In this document: positions 8,335-16,162 of the stretch, one piece after another
Position numbering within the stretch: position 1 is the first letter of the stretch
How the letters are laid out: every line of letters starts with the position of its first letter
Origin: an uncultured Lachnospiraceae bacterium
Lineage (GTDB): Bacteria; Bacillota; Clostridia; Lachnospirales; Lachnospiraceae
Length of the DNA: 31,411 nt
Assembly: GCA_910577655.1 (NCBI GenBank)
Contig: CAJTOW010000037.1
Coordinates: forward strand, 1-31,411
Direction of reading: 5' to 3'
Position numbers and translations under genes: made by a program
The notes under the pieces: generated by a model
The model's input: only the letters and a program-made list of their open reading frames with translations
The model's database searches: none
What the model was told of the DNA's origin: nothing

Positions 8335-8349
8335 GGAATCTACGATTCC
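8335..8349 (-). other. small palindrome in the ftsZ leader
   Basis: GGAATC-TAC-GATTCC forms a 6-bp hairpin between the predicted ftsZ promoter and the ribosome site. It could be a protein-binding palindrome or a leader RNA stem. No known operator is recognised. Confidence 0.3.
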
Positions 8350-8368
8350 GCAATGTAGCCTATCTAAT

Positions 8369-8397
8369 ACTATATGTGATTTTGTTAAAAATATCAA
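8369..8397 (-). promoter_or_regulatory. predicted sigma-A promoter of ftsZ
   Basis: On the minus strand TTGATA (8397-8392) and TATAGT (8374-8369) are spaced by 17 bases. This lies in the divIB-ftsZ gap and gives a leader of roughly 70 bases. Confidence 0.6.
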
Positions 8398-8416
8398 CCT
8401 CTAATTTCATTTTTTA

Positions 8417-8449
8417 CGCAACCGTTCAGGGGTTATCTGAACTGCTGCG
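8417..8449 (-). repeat. solo terminal hairpin of the GTAACAGTTCA family at the divIB 3' end
   Basis: CGCAACCGTTCA (8417-8428) and TGAACTGCTGCG (8438-8449) pair around GGGGTTATC. This closely matches the terminal hairpin of the large repeats at 14330-14360 and 20517-20547. The divIB stop codon and last residues (SSDNP) lie within it. No other part of the element is present, so it is a remnant or minimal copy. Confidence 0.55.
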
Positions 8450-9154
8450 TGGGGAAAACGCATATCCCGCCGCCGGACTGGCCTCGTCATAGTTCTCCAG
8501 ATGCAGCGTCCCCTTCCTTCCCTCCAGCTGCGGATACATATCATTGAGCTCCGCGATCTTCCCGTTAAGCCCCGCATTGCCGCCCAGCAGCACCTCGATG
8601 TCTCCTATATAGAGGGTAGCCTCCCCCAGGCTGCTGTACTGGATCCTGTCCACTACCAGCCGGTGGATGGAAAGGATCTGGGTCAGATTTAAGATTTCCT
8701 GGAAGATGGCCTCGTCTTCCACCGGGAGCTTCTGGTAGAGTACGATATATCCGAATTTCAGACCTGTAATCTCCGGTATGTCCGGCAGCTTCCGGCTGGT
8801 GCTCTCCACCACAATCCCGTCCTTGTCGAAATACATGTAGCTGCTCATACAGGAGACATACCCCACTACACTCTTCTCATACACGATGATCTCCACATGG
8901 CCGGGACTATGGAACACAATATCATAATCCTCCACAAAAGGGATCGTCTCATGCTCTTTTATATGATCACGCAGGTAACAGACCACCGGATTCCGGCTTA
9001 AAGCGTCTGGGAAAAGCATCTCTGTGATCTGCTCCTGGGTATACCGGCTGCTGCCGGTCACCGTGATCTCTTTGATACGGACCAGAAGCATCGTCAGCGC
9101 CAGCAGAAAAACCACCAGGGCCGCGATGACCAGTCTCTTATTCCTTTTTCGCAA
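8426..9154 (-). CDS. divIB: cell division protein DivIB/FtsQ
   Basis: This is a bitopic division protein that links the septal synthase complex together. A short basic N-terminus is followed by one membrane segment (LVIAALVVFLLALTMLLV). The POTRA domain starts at about residue 30 (IKEITVTGSSRYTQEQI), followed by the FtsQ/DivIB domain up to TLHLENYD. The protein is 242 residues. The start is TTG, eight bases after the murA stop, with AGGA just upstream. The final residues SSSDNP are encoded inside a repeat-family hairpin, so the natural C-terminus may have been replaced. Its place between murA and ftsZ is usual for clostridial dcw clusters. Confidence 0.9.
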   Translation of the reverse strand: MRKRNKRLVIAALVVFLLALTMLLVRIKEITVTGSSRYTQEQITEMLFPDALSRNPVVCYLRDHIKEHETIPFVEDYDIVFHSPGHVEIIVYEKSVVGYVSCMSSYMYFDKDGIVVESTSRKLPDIPEITGLKFGYIVLYQKLPVEDEAIFQEILNLTQILSIHRLVVDRIQYSSLGEATLYIGDIEVLLGGNAGLNGKIAELNDMYPQLEGRKGTLHLENYDEASPAAGYAFSPRSSSDNP

Positions 9155-9162
9155 TTAGTTTC

Positions 9163-10416
9163 CTACCCTTCCAGGCTTATGCTGGCTCCCAGGCCTGACA
9201 AGTCCCTGCAGATATCCTCGTACCCCCGCTGGATATAGGAATAGCCCCCGATCCGGGTCTCTCCCTCAGCCGCCAGGGCCGCCACCACCAGAGCCGCCCC
9301 GCCCCGCAGATCCCCGGCCCGGACCGGACAGCCATACAGACGGCTCCTTCCGGTTACATATGCCGTGTTATCCTCTATTATAATATGTGCACCCATTTTC
9401 TGCAATTCTTTTGCAGTGGCAAATCTTTCCTCAAAAATGGTCTCCCGGATCTGGGAGCGCCCGTCTGCCACAGAAGCCACCGCCAGCATCACCGACTGCA
9501 GATCCGTGGGGAACCGTGGATAAGGCCCTGTACACAGGGAAAATGGCCGTGCACCCTGGTCCTGCCGCACACGGAGACAGTCTCCCTCCGCCTGGATCTT
9601 CCCGCCGGCTGCCCTGGCCAGAGCCAGCACCTGGCCCAGCTGGTCTGTGGGGACATGGTTCATGGTCACCTGGCCGCCTGCCCCCAGGACAGCCCCCAGG
9701 TAAGTCCCCGCCACAATCCGGTCCCCAGGCACCGCAAAGTCCACCTGTCCATGGCTTTCCTTCCGTCCGCACACAGTAAGCTCCGGGCTTCCTATCCCTT
9801 GTATCCCTGCTCCTAGGGCCTTCAAAAACTCACAGACCACCACAATCTCCGGTTCCATGGCAGCATTGCTGATCCGGGTAACCCCCTCGGCCGCCGCAGC
9901 CGCCATAAGGGCATTTTCCGTAGCTCCTACACTGGGAAAGGAAAGGACGATTCCGCTTCCCTCCAGCCGGGGAGCCTGGGCCAGGATCTCCTCTCCCTCA
10001 GTCCTGATCTCTGCTCCCATACATTCCAGAGCCCTGATATGCAGATCCACCGGACGTTTCCCGATGGAACAGCCCCCGGGGTGGGTGACCACAGCCTCCC
10101 GGAAACGTCCCAGCATGGGTCCCAGCAGCATGATGGAGGAACGCATCTGCTTACAGCAGACATCCGGGATTCTGGCCGCTGATGCATGCTCTGCGTCAAT
10201 CACCAGCTCATTCCCCTGAAACCAGCAGGCACAGCCCAGAAGAGTCAGAATCTGCAGCATACAAAACACGTCCTGTATTCTGGGCACATTGCTGATCCGG
10301 ACAATCCCTTTATGAAGAAGAGATGCTGCCATCACTGGCAGCACTGCGTTTTTCGAACCTTGTATTTCCACATCACCTTTCAGCCAGCGTAATCCCTGAA
10401 TATGAATGTCTGACAA
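9163..10416 (-). CDS. murA: UDP-N-acetylglucosamine 1-carboxyvinyltransferase (MurA)
   Basis: MurA catalyses the first committed step of peptidoglycan synthesis, adding enolpyruvate from PEP to UDP-GlcNAc in the cytoplasm. The active-site cysteine is in HPGGCSIGKRPVDLHI, which is also the fosfomycin target. The substrate lysine is in IQGSKNAVLP. The product is 417 residues from the chosen TTG at 10416, which has GGGAGG eight bases upstream and yields SDIHIQGLRWLKG. The ATG at 10437 adds seven residues but its purine tract is only about two bases away. It lies between ftsW and divIB, a position often held by murG or murA in clostridia; murG is not in this window. Confidence 0.95.
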   Translation of the reverse strand: MSDIHIQGLRWLKGDVEIQGSKNAVLPVMAASLLHKGIVRISNVPRIQDVFCMLQILTLLGCACWFQGNELVIDAEHASAARIPDVCCKQMRSSIMLLGPMLGRFREAVVTHPGGCSIGKRPVDLHIRALECMGAEIRTEGEEILAQAPRLEGSGIVLSFPSVGATENALMAAAAAEGVTRISNAAMEPEIVVVCEFLKALGAGIQGIGSPELTVCGRKESHGQVDFAVPGDRIVAGTYLGAVLGAGGQVTMNHVPTDQLGQVLALARAAGGKIQAEGDCLRVRQDQGARPFSLCTGPYPRFPTDLQSVMLAVASVADGRSQIRETIFEERFATAKELQKMGAHIIIEDNTAYVTGRSRLYGCPVRAGDLRGGAALVVAALAAEGETRIGGYSYIQRGYEDICRDLSGLGASISLEG

Positions 10417-10500
10417 CCAGATAACCTCCCGCAACATTTCCTTCTATTTTTATCATATGCACAGAAGATGTCCCTGGTAACTGTCATTTTCCGCCTGCCG

Positions 10501-11634
10501 TCATTTCTCCAGCCGGATCTGGCCCGATACGCTTAAGACCATTCCCATCTCCACCATGAGAAAGAGCACCGAGGTGCCTCCATAGCTGATGAACGGCAGG
10601 GTAATCCCTGTATTGGGGATGGTGTTGGTGACCACGGCGATATTTAAGATCACCTGGATCGCGATATGACCCAGGACCCCCACCACCAGCAGGGCACCGA
10701 ACAGATCCGGAGCATTGCCTGCAATCATCATGAACCGGTAGATCATAAAGAGAAAGATCAGGATCACGGAGACGGCGCCAAAAAGCCCCAGCTCCTCACA
10801 GATGATGGAAAAGATCATATCATTCTGGGCCTCCGGCACAAAGCCCATTTTCTGGATGCTCTCCCCCAGCCCCTTGCCTACCAGCCCCCCGGAGCCTATG
10901 GCATACAGTCCCTGGAGCACCTGGTAGCCGCCATCCCGTGGATAGGCCTCCGGATCCAGCCACACGTGGATACGGTTCAGCTGGTAAGGCTTTAACAGCT
11001 TGATCTTCTCCAGAAAGAATGCCAGGGGGCCCGCCGTGACCATAGCCAGACCTCCCATGGCCCCGCACAGAAAAAAGGGCCACTTCTTCTTACAGGCCAC
11101 GAACAGCATGACAAAGGCGATCCCCACGATGATGATGCCGGAGCTTAGATTGTTGGCCGCGACGATCCCTGCGATGGGCAGGGTCAGAAACACCACCAGA
11201 CCCATGGCCCGCCAGTTGTTGATCTTCACTCCCAGCTGGGAGATCAGAGCTGCCAAAAGCACGATCAGGGCCACCTTCACAAATTCCGTAGGCTGGAAAC
11301 TGACCGAGCCTACTCCCAGCCACCGCCGTTTGCCGTTGACCTTCTGGCCCACCAGAGACACGGCAATCATCAGCACATAGGACAGCAGGTAGGCAAACAC
11401 CGCAAACCTGGCGTACCAGTGATAGTCCAGACGCGAGATCACCAGGGCCACCACCAGCCCCGCCGACGCGATCAAAAGCTGGCGCGTCATAAAGTAGGCG
11501 GCATTGTGATACTTAAGCTGGGCGGTATAGGAACTGGCGCTGTAGATCATCACCAGCCCGAAGGCTGTCAGAAAGATCACACAGAACAGCAGGCTGTAGT
11601 CATAGAACCGTTTTGGTTTGTTCTTTTTTGCCAT
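10501..11634 (-). CDS. ftsW: FtsW, SEDS-family peptidoglycan glycosyltransferase
   Basis: This is a polytopic membrane protein of the SEDS family that polymerises lipid II at the septum together with a class B PBP. The 377 residues contain about ten hydrophobic segments. Family motifs include GKRRWLGVGSVSFQPTEFVK, the extracellular FVPEAQNDMIFSIICEELG with the conserved catalytic Asp, and NTGITLPFISYGGTS near the end. The N-terminus is short and basic. It starts 10 bases after the murD stop and is clearly in the same transcript. The location in a dcw cluster supports FtsW over RodA or SpoVE, although SpoVE-like use in sporulation cannot be excluded. Confidence 0.95.
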   Translation of the reverse strand: MAKKNKPKRFYDYSLLFCVIFLTAFGLVMIYSASSYTAQLKYHNAAYFMTRQLLIASAGLVVALVISRLDYHWYARFAVFAYLLSYVLMIAVSLVGQKVNGKRRWLGVGSVSFQPTEFVKVALIVLLAALISQLGVKINNWRAMGLVVFLTLPIAGIVAANNLSSGIIIVGIAFVMLFVACKKKWPFFLCGAMGGLAMVTAGPLAFFLEKIKLLKPYQLNRIHVWLDPEAYPRDGGYQVLQGLYAIGSGGLVGKGLGESIQKMGFVPEAQNDMIFSIICEELGLFGAVSVILIFLFMIYRFMMIAGNAPDLFGALLVVGVLGHIAIQVILNIAVVTNTIPNTGITLPFISYGGTSVLFLMVEMGMVLSVSGQIRLEK

Positions 11635-11644
11635 CCGGTACCTC

Positions 11645-13000
11645 CTACAGATTTCTTACACATTCTTTAAAGATATTCCCCCTCTGCTCATAGTTGTCAA
11701 ACATTCCCCAGCTGGCGCAGGCCGGGGAAAGGAGCACATTGTCCCCCGCGTCGGCATAGGCCGCGCTGACGCTGACTGCCTCCGCCATATCCTCCGCATA
11801 CATGATTTCATTGAATCCATAGGAGCGGGCACATTCCGCGATCTTGTCACGGGTCTCTCCGATAAGTACCAGATACTTGACCTTATCCCCGAACTCCTTT
11901 ACCCACTCGTCATATTCACTGTGCTTGTCATAGCCGCCGGCAATCAGCACCACCGGCCCCGGCATAGCCCGGATAGCCTGGATAGCCGCGTCGGGATTGG
12001 TGCCCTTGGAGTCATTGTAATAGCGCACCCCGGCCCGCTCCAGCACGAATTCGATCCTGTGCTCTACCGCCTCAAAGGCCTTCAGTGCCCTGCGGATGCA
12101 GTCCATAGGGACGCCCATACAGATACTGACAGCCACAGCCGCCATGACATTCTCATAGTTGTGCCGGCCCAGAATCTTCAGCTCATGGATATCCACCACC
12201 TCTTCTCTCCTGCCGCCATGGGCGTAGATGATTTTATCTCCGTCCATGCACATGCCTTCCTCCAGGGGCTGTCTGCTGCTGAAGAAAAATGCCTTCGGCT
12301 TCAGCTCCTTGCGCTCTCCGAATTCCCTTAAAACCGGGTCGTCATAGTTGAGAACCACCCAGTTGTCCCTGGTCTGGTTCTCCGTCACCCGCTCCTTCAC
12401 CTCTATGTAGACCTCCATGGTCCCATGACGGTTCAGATGATCCGGCGTGATATTCAGAATGGCACTGACATCCGGCCGGAAATCCATGATGGTCTCCAGC
12501 TGGAAGCTGGACACCTCCGCCACTGTCACAGACCTGTCTGTGGTATCCAGGGCAGTCTGTGTATAGGGGATGCCGATATTGCCCACTACGAATACCTCGT
12601 GGAAGAAGGTCTTCATGATCTCGCCGGTAAGGGCCGTGGTGGTAGTCTTGCCGTTGGTGCCTGTGATGGCCACCAGCTTTCCCCTGGCCACATGATAGGC
12701 CAGCTGGATCTCGCTCCAGATGGGGATCCCCGCGTCGTCCAGAACCTTCACAAAGGGCGCGTCCAGAGGGATCCCGGGACTGATGATAGACAGCTCCACC
12801 CCCAGAAGGTCCGTACGGCTAAGCTGCCCCAGAATGATCGCCAGCCTTGCGTCCTCTTCAAAATTCTGCCTGATCGCCTCCGGATCCTGCCTGTCATTCC
12901 CATCATAAAGTACCACCTCACCGCCCATGGACAGAAGCAGCCGCGCCGCGGCGATCCCGCTTTTCCCAGCTCCTGCCACCAATACCTTCTGGTCACCCAT
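11645..13000 (-). CDS. murD: UDP-N-acetylmuramoylalanine--D-glutamate ligase (MurD)
   Basis: MurD is the cytoplasmic ATP-dependent ligase that adds D-Glu to UDP-MurNAc-L-Ala. An N-terminal Rossmann-like domain (KVLVAGAGKSGIAAARLL) binds the UDP substrate. The ATP-binding loop is GTNGKTTTTALTGEI. Mur ligase motifs NITPDHLNRHG, GRHNYENVMAA and a C-terminal YYNDSKGTNPDA are all present. The length of 451 residues is standard. The start ATG has AGGAGG seven bases upstream. It lies between mraY and ftsW, the usual order. Confidence 0.97.
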   Translation of the reverse strand: MGDQKVLVAGAGKSGIAAARLLLSMGGEVVLYDGNDRQDPEAIRQNFEEDARLAIILGQLSRTDLLGVELSIISPGIPLDAPFVKVLDDAGIPIWSEIQLAYHVARGKLVAITGTNGKTTTTALTGEIMKTFFHEVFVVGNIGIPYTQTALDTTDRSVTVAEVSSFQLETIMDFRPDVSAILNITPDHLNRHGTMEVYIEVKERVTENQTRDNWVVLNYDDPVLREFGERKELKPKAFFFSSRQPLEEGMCMDGDKIIYAHGGRREEVVDIHELKILGRHNYENVMAAVAVSICMGVPMDCIRRALKAFEAVEHRIEFVLERAGVRYYNDSKGTNPDAAIQAIRAMPGPVVLIAGGYDKHSEYDEWVKEFGDKVKYLVLIGETRDKIAECARSYGFNEIMYAEDMAEAVSVSAAYADAGDNVLLSPACASWGMFDNYEQRGNIFKECVRNL

Positions 13001-13072
13001 ATTGATTCCTCCTGCATGTTCACATTATACCAATGTCCACTAACCTCATGCTTCGCCAAGTCAAATATAAAT

Positions 13073-14041
13073 CTATAATCCCAGATATGCCACCAGACAC
13101 AGGATTGCCGTGACGATGGAAAAGACCGCCACTACCCGGGTCTCAGACCATCCGCACAGCTCAAAATGATGGTGGATGGGAGCCATCTTAAAGATCCTCT
13201 TTCCGCCTGTAGCCTTGAAATAGCTTACCTGCATGATCACAGACAGAACCTCCACCAGATAGATCAGCCCCACCAGGGGGATGAAAAAGGGCATCTGCAT
13301 CATAAATGCGCTGGAGGCCACAAATCCCCCCAGAGCCAGGGATCCTGTATCTCCCATAAATACCTTGGCCGGATAGACATTAAACAGCAGAAATCCCAGC
13401 AGACTTCCCACTACCGCGCCGGTGATGGGGCTGATCCCTGTCTTCTCCCCGATGGCCACGATGGTCAGGAAGGTAGCCACCAGGATCGTGACGCTGGTAC
13501 AGAGTCCGTCAAGGCCGTCTGTAAAGTTCACTCCGTTGTCCGTCCCCAGAACCACGAAAAACACAAAGGGAATAAAGAGAATTCCCATATTCAGATATAT
13601 TCCGTTCTTAAAGCCGCCGGTAAAGGGGATCAGGGCTCCCGTCCCCACTTCCCCTGACCGGTACAGATAATAGACGAAGATACCGGTGATCACAAACTGG
13701 CCCAGAAGCTTCTGCTTAGGATTGAGCCCCTCGGAACGCTTCATCACAATCTTGATATAATCATCCAGAAAACCAATGATCCCAAAACCCACGGTCACAA
13801 ACAGCACCGGGATGATCTTGGGATAATCCCGGATATAGAACAAGGAAGTGATGATAATGCTGGTCAGGATCATCAGGCCTCCCATGGTGGGTGTTCCCTG
13901 CTTCTTAAGATGTGCCTGGGGGCCGTCGGTACGTACCTGCTGGCCGAATTTCAGACGGTGCAGGAACGGAATCACCACCGGACAGAGGATGGCGCTGATG
14001 GCAAACGCAATAATAATCGCTAGTATCGTCTCATTAATCAT
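13073..14041 (-). CDS. mraY: phospho-N-acetylmuramoyl-pentapeptide-transferase (MraY)
   Basis: MraY is the integral membrane transferase that makes lipid I by moving phospho-MurNAc-pentapeptide onto undecaprenyl phosphate. About ten membrane segments fill the 322 residues. Catalytic motifs are visible: DDYIKIVMKRSEGL, NFTDGLDGL and FMGDTGSLALGG, plus the C-terminal HHHFELCGWSE. AGGAG lies seven bases before the ATG. The 296-base gap upstream, before the penicillin-binding protein gene, is almost filled by an inserted repeat, so mraY and downstream dcw genes are transcribed through that structure unless an unseen promoter lies nearby. Confidence 0.97.
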   Translation of the reverse strand: MINETILAIIIAFAISAILCPVVIPFLHRLKFGQQVRTDGPQAHLKKQGTPTMGGLMILTSIIITSLFYIRDYPKIIPVLFVTVGFGIIGFLDDYIKIVMKRSEGLNPKQKLLGQFVITGIFVYYLYRSGEVGTGALIPFTGGFKNGIYLNMGILFIPFVFFVVLGTDNGVNFTDGLDGLCTSVTILVATFLTIVAIGEKTGISPITGAVVGSLLGFLLFNVYPAKVFMGDTGSLALGGFVASSAFMMQMPFFIPLVGLIYLVEVLSVIMQVSYFKATGGKRIFKMAPIHHHFELCGWSETRVVAVFSIVTAILCLVAYLGL

Positions 14042-14173
14042 GGTGCAACTCCTACTATAGTATGTATCGTATCAATGACTGTTCCTGTGAATGGGACACT
14101 GAATAGTATACGTCTTTTTGGTGGAATAATCAACTGTTGTTTCCAGGTTCCGCTTCCTCTGGTATGATTCCGG

Positions 14174-14360
14174 GTAACAGTTCAGACAGGTCTGCGCGTT
14201 CACCGCGCTGACCGTACGAAAACATAGCGGCCGCGGGCATACGGCCCTCTACACTCCGTTCCGGTCGGTCCCTAACAGGCGTCACTGGCGCCTGGGACCG
14301 CCGCAGGCGATTCTAAATGGCCGTATGCCGTAACAGTTCAAGGGGTATCTGAACTGTTAC
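14174..14360 (+). mobile_element. hairpin-rich inverted-repeat element (copy 1) inside the 3' end of a PBP gene
   Basis: The element runs from GTAACAGTTCAGA to TCTGAACTGTTAC. In order it holds: the left repeat; a hairpin GGTCTGCGCG/CGCGCTGACC (14189-14213, T-T mismatch); the block CGAAAACATAGCGG; a stem GGCATACGGCC (14236-14246) with GGCCGTATGCC (14319-14329); inside it a further hairpin CGGTCCC..CAGGCG/CGCCTG..GGGACCG (14266-14300); and a terminal hairpin GTAACAGTTCA/TGAACTGTTAC (14330-14360). It is flanked by TGATTCCGG and TGATTCCAA, a 9-bp target duplication with two differences. It has no ORF of its own. With the upstream sequence it fills the 296-base mraY-PBP gap. Confidence 0.8.
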
Positions 14361-16074
14361 TGATTCCAAGATAGGGTAATATATTCTGGAAGATGTCCGC
14401 GATCACCGGGGCGGCAATGGTTCCTCCGTAGTAAATGCCCTGGGGTTCATCGATAGTGATCAGGGCGATGACCTGGGGATCATCTGCAGGAGCAAAGCCG
14501 CAGAAGGAGGAAATATATTTTTTCAGGCTCCGGGGGAGCTTCTCGGAGGTGGCGGTCTTGCCGCCGATCCGAAAGCCTGCCACGGCAGCCTTCCTGCCGC
14601 TTCCTTCTGATACCACGCACTCCAGAATATGGCGCATGGTAGCGCTGGTCTCCGGGGAGACGATGTGTTCTTTTACAGGCCAGTCAAACTCGTGGATCAT
14701 GGTGCCGTCGGCGCTGACTGCCTTCACTCCGAAGTGGGGCGTGACCCTGTTTCCGCCATTGACGATGGAGGCGGCTGTGGTGACCAGCTGGATGGGAGTG
14801 ATCTGAAAGGACTGGCCAAAGGATACTGTGGCCAGCTCCACCAGACCCATATTCTCCTTCTTGTGCATGATGGTAGCCGCCTCTCCCGGCAGGTCGATAC
14901 CGGTCTTCTGCTTCAGGCCGAACTGTTCAAAATAGCTGTAATAATTGTCGATCCCCAGCCTCTGTCCCACATCGATGAATACCGGATTGCATGAGTTCAT
15001 GGCTCCCTGGAGGAAGGTTTCTCCCCCGTGTCCGCCCACCTTATGGCAGCGGATCTTTCTGTCCTCCACGATCCTGAAGCCCGGGCAGGAGAACCGGTCA
15101 GTCAAAGATACAACTCCTGCCTCAAGGCCGGCGGCTGCCGTGATGATCTTGAAGGTGGAGCCTGGCTCATAGGTGTCATTGATGCTGGGATTACGCCACA
15201 TCTGGTTTAAAAGCTCCTGCTTCTGGGCTGCCGTAAGTCCGGCCGGTTCCTCATGGTTTAGTTTGAACGGTTCATTTAAATTAAACTCGGGTACATTGAC
15301 CATTGCCAGTATTTCCCCGTTTTTTGGATTCATCACAATGACCGATACCCGGTTGGCGCCCTTACGCTCCAAGGTCTCATAGGCGGCCTGCTGGGCATAT
15401 TTCTGGATATTCACATCCAGGCTGATCTGTAAATCATTACCGGCCACCGGCTCCACCCGGTCCTCAAAGGTATTTTCGATCTCCACCCCCGCGGCGTCGG
15501 TCATGGTCAGGATGGTGCCGTTGATTCCTTTAAGCCAGGACTCATAGACTACCTCCAGCCCGATGATCCCCTGGTTATCCCCGCCGGTGAAGCCGATGAC
15601 CTTAGAGGCCAGAGAGTCGTAGGGGTAGAAACGTTTGTAATCCTCGTCCACCTTCACTCCCTCCAGGTGGAAATTGCGGATCTTGTCCCCGGTCTCCTTA
15701 TCCACGTTGGTGCGGATAATCTCCCTGGAACTGCGTTTCTCCACCTTTTTCCGTACCTGGGCTTCTTCCAGGCCCAGCTCCCGGCACAAAGTCTCTATAA
15801 CCTTCTCCCGGTCCTTTACCTGATTGTAGATCACAGAAATGGTACATACGGTCCGGTTGTCAGCGATCACCGTCCCGCCGGCGTCCAGAATCCGCCCCCG
15901 CGCCGCCTTGATGGTCCGCTCCCGCTGGTGAAGATCCTCAGCCATGGCACTATAGTGGGCGGACCGGTACAGCATCAGATATCCCAGCCTGCACATCAGA
16001 CCTGCCATAGCCAGACTGATCAGCAGACAGAGCAGCAACAGTTTCTTCCGGTGTCCCGTCTGATTGGAAGTCAT
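14338..16074 (-). CDS. class B penicillin-binding protein (FtsI/SpoVD family)
   Basis: This is a membrane-anchored transpeptidase that cross-links peptidoglycan, in either the division or the spore-cortex pathway. One N-terminal membrane segment (residues 10-30), a PBP dimerisation domain, then the transpeptidase domain. Serine motif S306-TF-K309 and S361-C-N363 are intact. The third motif reads K506-TAT rather than the usual KTGT, in GGKTATSEKLPR. There is no PASTA domain, unlike Bacillus SpoVD. The last residues SNSSDTP come from an inserted repeat element; the original frame continues past it to a stop at 14130-14132, giving IIPEEAEPGNNS. The ribosome site is weak. It is adjacent to a second class B PBP, so one member probably serves vegetative division and the other sporulation. 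Which is which is not decided. Confidence 0.93.
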   Translation of the reverse strand: MTSNQTGHRKKLLLLCLLISLAMAGLMCRLGYLMLYRSAHYSAMAEDLHQRERTIKAARGRILDAGGTVIADNRTVCTISVIYNQVKDREKVIETLCRELGLEEAQVRKKVEKRSSREIIRTNVDKETGDKIRNFHLEGVKVDEDYKRFYPYDSLASKVIGFTGGDNQGIIGLEVVYESWLKGINGTILTMTDAAGVEIENTFEDRVEPVAGNDLQISLDVNIQKYAQQAAYETLERKGANRVSVIVMNPKNGEILAMVNVPEFNLNEPFKLNHEEPAGLTAAQKQELLNQMWRNPSINDTYEPGSTFKIITAAAGLEAGVVSLTDRFSCPGFRIVEDRKIRCHKVGGHGGETFLQGAMNSCNPVFIDVGQRLGIDNYYSYFEQFGLKQKTGIDLPGEAATIMHKKENMGLVELATVSFGQSFQITPIQLVTTAASIVNGGNRVTPHFGVKAVSADGTMIHEFDWPVKEHIVSPETSATMRHILECVVSEGSGRKAAVAGFRIGGKTATSEKLPRSLKKYISSFCGFAPADDPQVIALITIDEPQGIYYGGTIAAPVIADIFQNILPYLGISNSSDTP

Positions 16075-16162
16075 ATATGCCCCGTAACAAGCTTATCGTT
16101 ATACTATATGGATCAATGTCCCATTTCAGAACCGAAATAAGGACATTCTGTCCTGCCGCCGT

